Shown: positions 1-6,565 of the stretch, in pieces
How the letters are laid out: every line of letters starts with the position of its first letter
Numbering within the stretch: the stretch's first letter is position 1
Assembly: GCF_015350995.1 (NCBI RefSeq)
Contig: NZ_JADKRW010000007.1
Span: 124,001 to 188,000 of the forward strand
Source of the DNA: Curtobacterium sp. VKM Ac-1393
GTDB lineage: Bacteria; Actinomycetota; Actinomycetes; Actinomycetales; Microbacteriaceae
Length of the DNA: 64,000 bases
Direction: 5' to 3'
The notes under the pieces: model-generated
Databases searched by the model: none
What the model was told of the DNA's origin: nothing
What the model saw: the letters and a program-made list of their open reading frames with translations, nothing else
Made by a program: the position numbers and the translations under genes

Positions 1-720
1 TCCGACCTCATCATCTGGACCGCCGGCGTCATGGCGAACCCGATGGTCAAGGGCACCGACTTCCCGCTCGAGCAGCGTGGGCGCATCCGCGTACAGCCCG
101 ACCTGCGCGTCGTCGACGACAACGGCGTGATCGCGGACGCCTGGGCCTGCGGCGACGTCGCAGCCGTGCCCGACCTGACCGGTGGCGGCGTCGGCGGCTT
201 CTGCGTGCCGAACGCCCAGCACGCCGTCCGCCAGGCGAAGCAGCTCGCGAAGAACCTCGTCGCGACCATCCGTGGCGAGGCGACGACCGACTACAAGCAC
301 GAGAACCTCGGCGCCGTCGCGGGCCTCGGTCTCGGCATCGGCGTGTTCCAGTCCGGCAAGTTCGCCATGAAGGGCTTCCTGGCGTGGGGCGCGCACCGCG
401 GCTACCACGGCCTGGCGATGCCGTCGTGGGAGCGCAAGCTGCGCGTCGTCGGCGACTGGGTCGGCGGCTTCTTCCTCGGCCGTGACATCGCGTCGCTCGA
501 CGACCGTGAGACCCCGCGCGCCGCGTTCGAGGCCTTCGCGTCCCGTCCGAAGCCCGCGGCCGAGTCCCCGGCTGCCCCGGTCGAGGCGGCGAAGCCTGCG
601 ACCGCTCCGGAAGCGGGCAAGCCCGCCGGTGCCGCAGGCCCCGCGTACGGCGAGCCCGCCAAGGACGTCTCGAACGAGGCCGAGCCCGTGAAGGCCGAAG
701 CCGCAGCGGACGCCAAGTAG
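1..720 (+). CDS. ndh: NAD(P)/FAD-dependent oxidoreductase (type II NADH dehydrogenase), 5' truncated by window
   Basis: The reading frame is open from base 1, so the N-terminal part lies outside the window; 239 residues are visible. They match the C-terminal half of type II NADH:quinone oxidoreductases, which pass electrons from NADH to the quinone pool at the inner face of the membrane without pumping protons. The segment AWACGDVAAVPD is the second FAD-contacting motif of the family, and LIIWTAGVMANP is the usual strand before it. About 60 Ala/Pro/Glu-rich residues follow the conserved fold and form a lineage-specific tail. The gene ends 83 bp before a tRNA. Family call is firm; choosing NDH-2 over a related FAD oxidoreductase is likely but not certain without the N-terminus. 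Confidence 0.85.
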   Translation, partial: SDLIIWTAGVMANPMVKGTDFPLEQRGRIRVQPDLRVVDDNGVIADAWACGDVAAVPDLTGGGVGGFCVPNAQHAVRQAKQLAKNLVATIRGEATTDYKHENLGAVAGLGLGIGVFQSGKFAMKGFLAWGAHRGYHGLAMPSWERKLRVVGDWVGGFFLGRDIASLDDRETPRAAFEAFASRPKPAAESPAAPVEAAKPATAPEAGKPAGAAGPAYGEPAKDVSNEAEPVKAEAAADAK

Positions 721-737
721 CACCAGCAGCACCACGC

Positions 738-769
738 AGAGGCGGTCACCCTTCGGGGCGGCCGCCTCT
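738..769 (+). terminator. Hairpin downstream of ndh
   Basis: Ten-base arms (AGAGGCGGTC and GGCCGCCTCT, one G-T pair) around a 12-base loop start 18 bp after the ndh stop. No U-tract follows, as is common in actinobacteria, so terminator function is inferred from position. Confidence 0.5.
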
Positions 770-787
770 CGTCGTCGAGCGCATCGG

Positions 788-793
788 TAGGCT
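788..793 (+). promoter_or_regulatory. -10 element of the tRNA
   Basis: TAGGCT ends 10 bp before the first tRNA base and matches the TANNNT -10 used throughout this window. Confidence 0.45.
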
Positions 794-803
794 GTTGCGG
801 CCC

Positions 804-877
804 GCCCCCGTGGCCCAATCGGTAGAGGCATGCGACTTAAAATCGCCGAGTTGTGGGTTCGAGTCCCACCGGGGGTA
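804..877 (+). tRNA. tRNA with TAA anticodon (Leu by the code), short variable loop
   Basis: A complete cloverleaf of 74 bases can be drawn. The acceptor stem is GCCCCCG/CGGGGGT with discriminator A877; the anticodon loop CTTAAAA (836-842) gives anticodon TAA at 838-840; the T-stem is GTGGG/CCCAC around TTCGAGT. The outermost anticodon-stem pair (T831-C847) is mismatched. The variable region is only 5 bases (848-852), whereas classical tRNA-Leu has a long variable arm. CCA is not encoded. The anticodon dictates Leu (UUA); identity elements are atypical. Confidence 0.9.
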
Positions 878-915
878 CTGACGACCGGGAAGACCGGGCT
901 GCCGTCTCGCAAGAC

Positions 916-934
916 TTAGGTTTGCCTAACCTAA
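916..934 (+). promoter_or_regulatory. Iron box 1 (DtxR/IdeR-type operator)
   Basis: TTAGGTTTGCCTAACCTAA agrees with the 19-bp DtxR/IdeR consensus TTAGGTTAGGCTAACCTAA at 17 positions. It lies 58 bp upstream of the HtaA-domain gene, so iron-replete repression is expected. Confidence 0.85.
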
Positions 935-957
935 CTTCTGTCCATATGCTCAGAGAG

Positions 958-976
958 TTAGGTAAGGCTACCCAAA
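958..976 (+). promoter_or_regulatory. Iron box 2 (DtxR/IdeR-type operator)
   Basis: TTAGGTAAGGCTACCCAAA agrees with the DtxR/IdeR consensus at 16 of 19 positions. It is the second box in tandem, centred 42 bp after the first and ending 16 bp before the start codon. Confidence 0.75.
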
Positions 977-992
977 CTTGGAGACCACCCGA

Positions 993-2510
993 ATGCACCT
1001 GTCCTCTCCTCGCACCCGGCGGTTCGCTGCCGGCGCGACCGCCGTTGCCCTCGGCGCCACGATCGCCGCGGCCGCCGCGCTCGGCGCCACCCCCGCGAAC
1101 GCCGCCTCGGCCGATGTCACCGACGCCGCGCTGTCCTGGAGCCTCAGCAACGAGGCCAACGCCGGCGCCTACTTCGGCGGCTGCAACTTCCTGTCCGCCG
1201 GCGTCGCTGGCGACACGGGAGCCTCGGCGCCGTGGACCGCGACGAACCCGACGCCCGGGTACGCCGCCTCGGCCGGCAACGTCTCGATCGCCTACCCGAC
1301 GGGCGCGGGCGGCACGTCGACCCCGACCTTCGCGACGAAGTGCCAGACCGGCGACGGCGTCACGGTCCGACCGGGCACCACGACCGCCGGTGTGTTGACG
1401 CTCGCCGCCGGCACCGGGACCGTCGACGCTGCTGCCGGCACCGCCGACATCGCCTGGGACGGCGGCTTCACCGTCGGGTTCTACGGCGGCATGACCTACT
1501 GGTCCGCCGAGGACCCCGAACTGCACGTCGCGGCCGACGGCACGGGAGCGCTCACCGCGACGGTGTCCGGGTACGCCGCGTCGCGCGACGGCGGCAGCTG
1601 GGCGCCGCTCACCCCGCGCACCGTGCACCTCGCCACGCTGACCGACGTCGACGTCACGAGCTCGGGCATCACGGTGAGCCCGGACTGGCAGGGCGTCGAG
1701 CCCGCGTCGGCGACGAGCCTGAACAAGACGAACGCCGACTGGGGCTCGTGGCCGGCCGACTTCGTCGACTTCCAGAACGAGACCGGGCAGAGCTCGTACT
1801 GGTACACCTCGGGCACGAACGACGCGGCGGCCAAGAAGCCGCAGCCGATCTCGATCGCCTGGACGGCGGCCGAGGCGCCCACGCCGGAACCCACCACACC
1901 GGTCACGACCGAGCCGGCCGAGCCCGGCACGCCGGAGCCGACGGCCGAGCCCGGCACGCCGGAGCCCACCACCGAGCCCGGCACGCCGGAGCCGACGACC
2001 GAGCCCGGTACGCCGGAGCCCACCACCGCACCCACCACGCCGGCTCCGTCGATCAGCACCGGCAGCAGCACCACGTTCACCGTCGGCGACGCGGTGCCGC
2101 TGCGCGCCGATGGCCTGCCGGCAGCGACGGAGTACTCGATCGTCCTGCACAGCGACCCCGTCGTCCTCGGTACCGTGACCACCGACGCGGACGGTGCCTT
2201 CGCGACCTCGGTCGTGATCCCGGCGGACACCCCGGCCGGCGCCCACACCATCGCGGTGGAGTCCTCCGACGGCACCGCCGTGGTCTCGCTCGCCATCACG
2301 GTCACCGCTGACGGCGCCGTCGTCATCGACCCGGTCGACACCACCACGGCCGTCACCACCGGCGCAGCCGTGAACACCGGCGGCACCGTCTCCGGCGGCA
2401 ACGCCGCCGCCTCGGCCCTGCCCTGGATCGGGCTGTCCGCCGTCGGCGTCGTCGCCCTCGGCTCGGTCGCGTTCATCGCCTACCGCCGCCGCGTCACCCA
2501 ACAGGACTGA
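993..2510 (+). CDS. Secreted HtaA-domain (heme-binding) surface protein
   Basis: A 505-residue exported protein. The ATG at 993 is chosen over an upstream TTG because GGAG lies about 9 bases before it and the signal peptide then starts normally (hydrophobic core VALGATIAAAAALG, Ala-X-Ala cleavage near residue 32). Residues about 35-290 resemble HtaA domains: a W-S-L-S opening, then Y-G-G and aromatic-rich strands. These domains bind heme at the cell surface in corynebacteria. A Pro/Thr repeat stalk, a second beta-sandwich-like region and a C-terminal membrane helix plus RRR follow. LPWIG before that helix is a possible non-canonical sorting signal. Two iron boxes precede the gene and a sortase gene follows, so iron-regulated heme capture is likely. 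Confidence 0.82.
   Translation: MHLSSPRTRRFAAGATAVALGATIAAAAALGATPANAASADVTDAALSWSLSNEANAGAYFGGCNFLSAGVAGDTGASAPWTATNPTPGYAASAGNVSIAYPTGAGGTSTPTFATKCQTGDGVTVRPGTTTAGVLTLAAGTGTVDAAAGTADIAWDGGFTVGFYGGMTYWSAEDPELHVAADGTGALTATVSGYAASRDGGSWAPLTPRTVHLATLTDVDVTSSGITVSPDWQGVEPASATSLNKTNADWGSWPADFVDFQNETGQSSYWYTSGTNDAAAKKPQPISIAWTAAEAPTPEPTTPVTTEPAEPGTPEPTAEPGTPEPTTEPGTPEPTTEPGTPEPTTAPTTPAPSISTGSSTTFTVGDAVPLRADGLPAATEYSIVLHSDPVVLGTVTTDADGAFATSVVIPADTPAGAHTIAVESSDGTAVVSLAITVTADGAVVIDPVDTTTAVTTGAAVNTGGTVSGGNAAASALPWIGLSAVGVVALGSVAFIAYRRRVTQQD
1920..2027 (+). repeat. Four 27-bp coding tandem repeats (EPGTPEPTT)
   Basis: Four successive 9-residue units, EPGTPEPTA then three EPGTPEPTT, form a Pro/Thr-rich stalk within the HtaA-domain protein. 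The DNA copies differ mainly at third positions, so the array has been under coding constraint. Confidence 0.9.
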
Positions 2511-2514
2511 CGCA

Positions 2515-2556
2515 CCGGGATCCGTGGGGTGGTCGACCCGGCCACGCGGATCCCGG
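2515..2556. repeat. Imperfect hairpin after the HtaA gene
   Basis: Arms CCGGGATCCG and CGGATCCCGG enclose an inner TGG/CCA pair. It is the first of two consecutive hairpins between the HtaA and sortase genes and may reduce read-through. Confidence 0.5.
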
Positions 2557-2561
2557 CACCC

Positions 2562-2599
2562 ACCTGTCGGTCGGGAGGCGCGCCTCCCGTCCGACAGGT
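2562..2599. terminator. Palindrome of the GGAGGC family
   Basis: Two 19-base arms meet at GCGCGC with one mismatch, and the inner core is GTCGGGAGGCG/CGCCTCCCGTC. It belongs to the repeated intergenic palindrome family of this window. There is no U-tract; an attenuator or terminator role is inferred. Confidence 0.55.
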
Positions 2600-2623
2600 C
2601 CGTCACCACCCCGGGAACGGAAG

Positions 2624-3283
2624 ATGGCCACCCCACGCACCCGACCGCGCACCGCGCTGCTCTGGACGATCGCCGTGCTCGCCGCGGCGACCGTCGTCGT
2701 CGGCGTGGTGGGCGTCGTCACGGCGACGACCGGTTCCGCATCATCGACGGCGATCACGGGCACGTCGCTCGACGGCAAGCAGGTCACGCTCGACCCGGGG
2801 GAGTCGGGCGCTGCGGCGGCCGCCTCGAACGCGGTCGCGGACACCGGCGAGCAGCTCGTGGTGCCGGCCGTCGGACTCGACGTCCCGCTCGGCGAACTCG
2901 ATGCGGTCGACGGCCAGATCACCCCGCCGGGGTTCCGCGAGGCCTACCGGGTCCGCAACCTCGGAGTACCGCTCGCGGACCGCGCGGACGGCACCGTGTT
3001 CGTGGTCATGCACTCGTTGCGGAACGGCGCGATCGGACCGGGCAACCTGCTCATCGACGTCGACGGGCAGCGTTCCCGGGTCGCGGTCGGCAGCACGGTC
3101 CGGGTCGGCGACGCGCGGTACACGGTGACCGGGTCCGAGCGGATCACGAAGGCGACCGTGGCCGCCGATGCCGACGTCTGGGCGGACGAGCCCGGGCGGC
3201 TCCTGCTCATCACCTGCCTGCAACGGCCGGACGGTTCTGCCTCGGTCGACAACGTGGTCATCGAAGCCACGCTCGATCGCTAA
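2624..3283 (+). CDS. Class F-like sortase
   Basis: A 219-residue protein with an N-terminal signal-anchor helix (residues about 10-33) and a C-terminal sortase beta-barrel. The catalytic His lies in VVMHS, the catalytic Cys in LLITCLQ, and an Arg follows two residues after the Cys, whereas many sortases place the Arg several residues later. Sortases cleave a sorting motif and attach the protein to the wall or another acceptor outside the membrane. GGAA precedes the ATG. It sits directly downstream of the HtaA-domain protein, whose C-terminal LPWIG-helix-RRR tail is the obvious candidate substrate. Class F is favoured by size and by the short loop between His and Cys strands; class E is the alternative. 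Confidence 0.75.
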   Translation: MATPRTRPRTALLWTIAVLAAATVVVGVVGVVTATTGSASSTAITGTSLDGKQVTLDPGESGAAAAASNAVADTGEQLVVPAVGLDVPLGELDAVDGQITPPGFREAYRVRNLGVPLADRADGTVFVVMHSLRNGAIGPGNLLIDVDGQRSRVAVGSTVRVGDARYTVTGSERITKATVAADADVWADEPGRLLLITCLQRPDGSASVDNVVIEATLDR

Positions 3284-3286
3284 CAT
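3281..3286 (+). promoter_or_regulatory. Leaderless -10 of the ThrE-type gene
   Basis: TAACAT lies 7 bases before the GTG at 3294, and no ribosome binding site is visible. It overlaps the end of the sortase gene. Confidence 0.5.
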
Positions 3287-3293
3287 CGCCTGC

Positions 3294-4634
3294 GTGGTCG
3301 GACTCGGAAGCGCACTCGCGAACCTGCGGAACGCCCTCCGCCAACCCGAGGCGCACGTCGAGGTCGTGGACGGCGAGACGGTGCCGGTCGGCATGCTCCT
3401 CGGCACGCTCGGGGCACTGCTGCTCGACGCCGGCAGTTCCGTCACCGACGTCCGTTCTGCGCTCGAGAAGGCCCGCGACGCCGCCGGGGTCGGGCCGACC
3501 CTGGCGATCGGGGTGCTGCCCGCACTCGTGATGGTGAGCGAGACCTCGACGGGTGCGGCGACGATCGTGAACGCCGAGGGTGTCGAGTTGTCGTCACGGC
3601 AGGCGGCACGGGCCAACCGGGTGGTGCTCGGGCTCGAGAGCGGCTCCATCGCCCTCGCCGAGATCCCCGCACGCGTCCGGGCCATCCGCGCCGGCACGGT
3701 CCCGCCCCCCGCGCTGCCGTGGATCCTCGGCAACGCGCTGACGTCCGCCGGGCTCGCTGTCGTCTTCCGCTGCCCGTGGTGGGCCATCGTCCTCGCACTC
3801 CTGGTGGGTGCCCTCGTCGGCGTCATCGGTCTGCTGCTCCGCCGCTTCCGCGAGGCCGTGGCGATCATCCCGTTCCTGGCGGCCTTCGTGTCGACGGCCA
3901 TCGTCGGGCTCGTCGCCGCCGGCACCGGGTTCGAGCAGGTACCGCTCTTCGCCGTGTGCGCCCCCGTGGCCGTGTTCGTCCCCGGCGCCCTGATCACCAA
4001 CGCGCTGCTCGAGCTCACCGCTGCCGACATCGTCACCGGGTCGTCGCGGCTGGTCCAGGGGCTCATCATGCTCGGCTTCATGGCAGCCGGCATCGCCTCG
4101 GGCAGTGCCTTGACCGGGCTGCACGTCGATCCGTCCTCAGCAGCGCTCGTCGGCGAGGTCGCGGCCGTCGGCACGGACCTGGCCGGATGGGAGTCGGTGC
4201 CGTCGTACTGGGTGTCGTGGTTCGCCGTCGTCGTCCTGGCCGTCGGCCTCGGCCTGGTGTTCCGCTCGGGGTGGCGGCTGACGCTCGTGTCCGTCGCGGT
4301 CATGGTCACCGCCTACGCCCTGGTGAGCGGGACGACGCCGGTGTGGGGCAGCGTCGTCGCGACCGGTGCGACGGCGGCGCTGCTGTTCGTCGCCACACGG
4401 TTGCTCGAGCGGCTCGTGCCGGCGATCCCGGCGACGGTGTCGTTCTTCCCGGCGTTCCTGCTGCTCGTGCCGGGGACTGTCGGCCTGGTGGCGGTCGCGA
4501 CGTTCGACCCCGAGTCGCTCGCGACGCCCCTGGCGACCTTCGTCAGCCTGTGCATCGGGACGAAGATCGGCGGGCTGCTGCCGGGCCTGTTCGCCCGGAA
4601 CGCGCCGAGCCGCGGGGTGGACGCGACCGGCTGA
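3294..4634 (+). CDS. Threonine/serine exporter family protein (ThrE-like)
   Basis: A 446-residue membrane protein with the two-part ThrE architecture. The N-terminal third (ThrE_1/DUF1212) contains the family's ETSTGA-type segment. About ten hydrophobic helices follow, the last five forming the ThrE_2 domain that ends in the SLCIGTKIGGLLPGL region. Members export threonine and serine or small peptides across the cytoplasmic membrane. The GTG at 3294 is chosen because an in-frame start further upstream would run into the sortase gene and a TAACAT box sits 7 bases before it. Substrate is inferred from family only. Confidence 0.8.
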   Translation: MVGLGSALANLRNALRQPEAHVEVVDGETVPVGMLLGTLGALLLDAGSSVTDVRSALEKARDAAGVGPTLAIGVLPALVMVSETSTGAATIVNAEGVELSSRQAARANRVVLGLESGSIALAEIPARVRAIRAGTVPPPALPWILGNALTSAGLAVVFRCPWWAIVLALLVGALVGVIGLLLRRFREAVAIIPFLAAFVSTAIVGLVAAGTGFEQVPLFAVCAPVAVFVPGALITNALLELTAADIVTGSSRLVQGLIMLGFMAAGIASGSALTGLHVDPSSAALVGEVAAVGTDLAGWESVPSYWVSWFAVVVLAVGLGLVFRSGWRLTLVSVAVMVTAYALVSGTTPVWGSVVATGATAALLFVATRLLERLVPAIPATVSFFPAFLLLVPGTVGLVAVATFDPESLATPLATFVSLCIGTKIGGLLPGLFARNAPSRGVDATG

Positions 4635-4680
4635 CGGCCTGGAGGCGCGGGGCGGGGCCGCCACGGGCCTCCCGTCCGAC
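4635..4680. terminator. Palindrome of the GGAGGC family between convergent genes
   Basis: GGAGGCGCG pairs with CGGGCCTCC (one mismatch) in the gap between the ThrE-type gene and the convergent acyl-CoA synthetase. It is placed to terminate both. Confidence 0.6.
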
Positions 4681-4701
4681 GCCGCGCACCTGCAGAGCCC
4701 G

Positions 4702-6429
4702 CTACGGCTCGATCAGCCGGTCCGCCGCCTGGTCTGCCGCCGCCGTCGCCTTCGCGAGGTAGTGCACCTTCTTGCCCGTCGCGTTGTAGGGCACCTCGTC
4801 GACGAAGCGGTACCGCCGTGGCCGCTTGTACCGGGCGAGCCCGGGGTGCGAGGCGGTCCACTCCTCGAGCGCGGCGGCAGCGGCGACGTCGTCGTCCGGC
4901 AGCCGCGACGGCGCGCGCACGACGTAGGCCGTGACGACCTCGCCCCACCGCTCGTCCGCGATCCCCACCACGATCGAGTCGGCGACGCCCGGGTGCTCCT
5001 GCAGCGCGGCCTCGACCTGCACGGGGTGCACGTTCTCGCCGCCGGAGATGATCATGTCGTCTTTGCGACCGACGATCGTCACGCGTTCGTGCTCGTCCCA
5101 CGTGGCGAGGTCGCCGGGGTAGAACCATCCGTTCGCGAACTTCTCCGCCTCGAGGCCCGGGTTGCGGTACGAGTAGCCGGACTTGACGGTGCGGACCGCG
5201 AACTCGCCGATCTCGGAGCCGTCCTTCGGCACGGTGTCACTCGGTTCGGCCAGGCGGTCCTCGTAGACGCGCACCACCGCGACGTCGTCGTCGGTCGACG
5301 CGCGGCCCGTCGACCCGGCGCCGTCGGGGAAGTCCTCTGGGCGCAGGAACGTGTTCCAGAAGGTCTCGGTCGTGCCGTAGCCGTTGAAGATCCGTGGGGA
5401 CAGGAGCTCCTGGTAGCGGAGCGCCGCGGCTCGGTCGAGCGGGGCGCCCATGGTGACGATGCCGTGCAGGGACGACAGGTCGCGGGGTCGTCGTTCCTGC
5501 GCGTCCGCGAGCTGGACGAGGTTCGGCGGTGCACCGATCAGGAACGTCAGGCGTTCGGACTCGACCAGGTCGAGCACCCGCTCGGCGTCGAAGTGCCGCA
5601 GCGTCGTGAGCTCGGCACCGACGTAGAACACCGGGTTCGGGCCGCCCGAGTACAGGCCGCCGCGGTGGAACAGCGGCGACATGTTGAGGGTCTTGTCGAA
5701 CGGGCTGAGCGGGAAGTGCATCACGACGTCGTGGGCGCTGAGCACCTCGACCAGGCTCGGCAGGGGTACCGGCTTCGGCCGCCCGGTCGTGCCGGAGGTG
5801 TAGAGCCGGGTGGTCTCGTCGTACGTGCTGCGTGGCTCGGTCGCAGCGAGTTCGGCGGGCGTGACCGGGTCGGCGGCGAGGAGGGCGGTGAACGCGACCC
5901 GCGCATCGCGTGCGGGCTGGTCGCCGTGCGTGTCGTGCGTGTCTTGGTCGTCGCGTGCGGCGTGCTCGTCGCCACCGACGACGACCAGGTGGTCGGGACG
6001 GTGCGGCGAGGTCTCGAGCGCGCGGGCGATCTCGGCAGTGCGGCTGACGTCGTGCACCAGCACGACCGGTGCGGAGTCCTCGATGATGAACGCGACCTCG
6101 TCCGGGGCGAGCCGGAAGTTCGTCGGCGAGAACACTGCGCCGATCCGGTGGCACGCCAGGTACAGCATCGCGAACTCGGGGGAGTTGAACAGCTCGACCA
6201 TGACCACCGACCCACGGCCTGCGCCGTGCCGCACGAGCCACCCGCCGAGGCGGTCGACCGCGTCGCCGAGCTCCGCGTAGGTCCACGACCGTCCGGTGTC
6301 CGGCTCACGCAGTGCCGGTCGGTCCGCGAAGCGGTGGGTGTTCCGCGCGAAGCCGTTCGCGTACGTGAAGCTGCCCTCGAACACCTCGCGGAACCGTGTC
6401 GCGTCGTAGTCGGATCGAGTCTCGGTCAT
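4702..6429 (-). CDS. AMP-dependent acyl-CoA synthetase/ligase (ANL superfamily)
   Basis: A 575-residue adenylating enzyme that activates a carboxylic acid, usually a fatty acid, to acyl-AMP and then acyl-CoA. Visible signatures are the ATP-binding YTSGTTGRPKP (residues 210-220), the FNGYGTTETFW adenine motif, YPGDLATWDEHERVTIVGR with the hinge Asp, and the catalytic Lys in YNATGKKVHY near the C-terminus. The ATG at 6429 has GGGAG 6 bases upstream; a GTG 33 bases earlier is less likely. Residues about 154-176 form a charged His/Asp-rich insertion (DEHAARDDQDTHDTHGD) that typical relatives lack. It is monocistronic. The natural acid cannot be read from the sequence. Confidence 0.88.
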   Translation of the reverse strand: MTETRSDYDATRFREVFEGSFTYANGFARNTHRFADRPALREPDTGRSWTYAELGDAVDRLGGWLVRHGAGRGSVVMVELFNSPEFAMLYLACHRIGAVFSPTNFRLAPDEVAFIIEDSAPVVLVHDVSRTAEIARALETSPHRPDHLVVVGGDEHAARDDQDTHDTHGDQPARDARVAFTALLAADPVTPAELAATEPRSTYDETTRLYTSGTTGRPKPVPLPSLVEVLSAHDVVMHFPLSPFDKTLNMSPLFHRGGLYSGGPNPVFYVGAELTTLRHFDAERVLDLVESERLTFLIGAPPNLVQLADAQERRPRDLSSLHGIVTMGAPLDRAAALRYQELLSPRIFNGYGTTETFWNTFLRPEDFPDGAGSTGRASTDDDVAVVRVYEDRLAEPSDTVPKDGSEIGEFAVRTVKSGYSYRNPGLEAEKFANGWFYPGDLATWDEHERVTIVGRKDDMIISGGENVHPVQVEAALQEHPGVADSIVVGIADERWGEVVTAYVVRAPSRLPDDDVAAAAALEEWTASHPGLARYKRPRRYRFVDEVPYNATGKKVHYLAKATAAADQAADRLIEP

Positions 6430-6500
6430 CGTCGCTCCCTGGGCGGTCGAGCAGTGCGTCACGCACCGTTCGTCACTGTATCCGCCGTGTGGGGCGTGCG

Positions 6501-6563
6501 GACGGGAGGCTCGGTGGGCGGCCCCGTGGGTGGCGCGGAACGGCTGACGGGAGGCCCGGTGCG
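6501..6563 (+). repeat. Two direct half-copies of the GGAGGC palindrome
   Basis: GACGGGAGGCTCGGTGGG (6501) and GACGGGAGGCCCGGTGCGG (6545) are same-orientation half-sites. Neither has its full opposite arm, so this looks like a decayed or rearranged member of the palindrome family. Confidence 0.5.
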
Positions 6564-6565
6564 GG

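Noticed and set aside
804-877. Pseudo-tRNA or tRNA-Ser/Sec
   Set aside because: Acceptor, T and D stems are intact, the anticodon is TAA and there is a promoter; nothing supports Ser or Sec identity.
978-992. TTG start for the HtaA-domain gene
   Set aside because: It overlaps the ribosome binding site region and is next to the second iron box; the ATG at 993 gives a normal signal peptide.
1920-2027. CRISPR-like regular 27-bp array
   Set aside because: No spacers separate the units, and they encode an in-frame Pro/Thr stalk.
837-2636. Long antisense open frame (about 599 codons) opposite the HtaA-domain gene
   Set aside because: Arg/Gly-rich composition and periodic repeats show it is a GC-rich shadow of the real gene. 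Similar shadows occur opposite most genes in the window.
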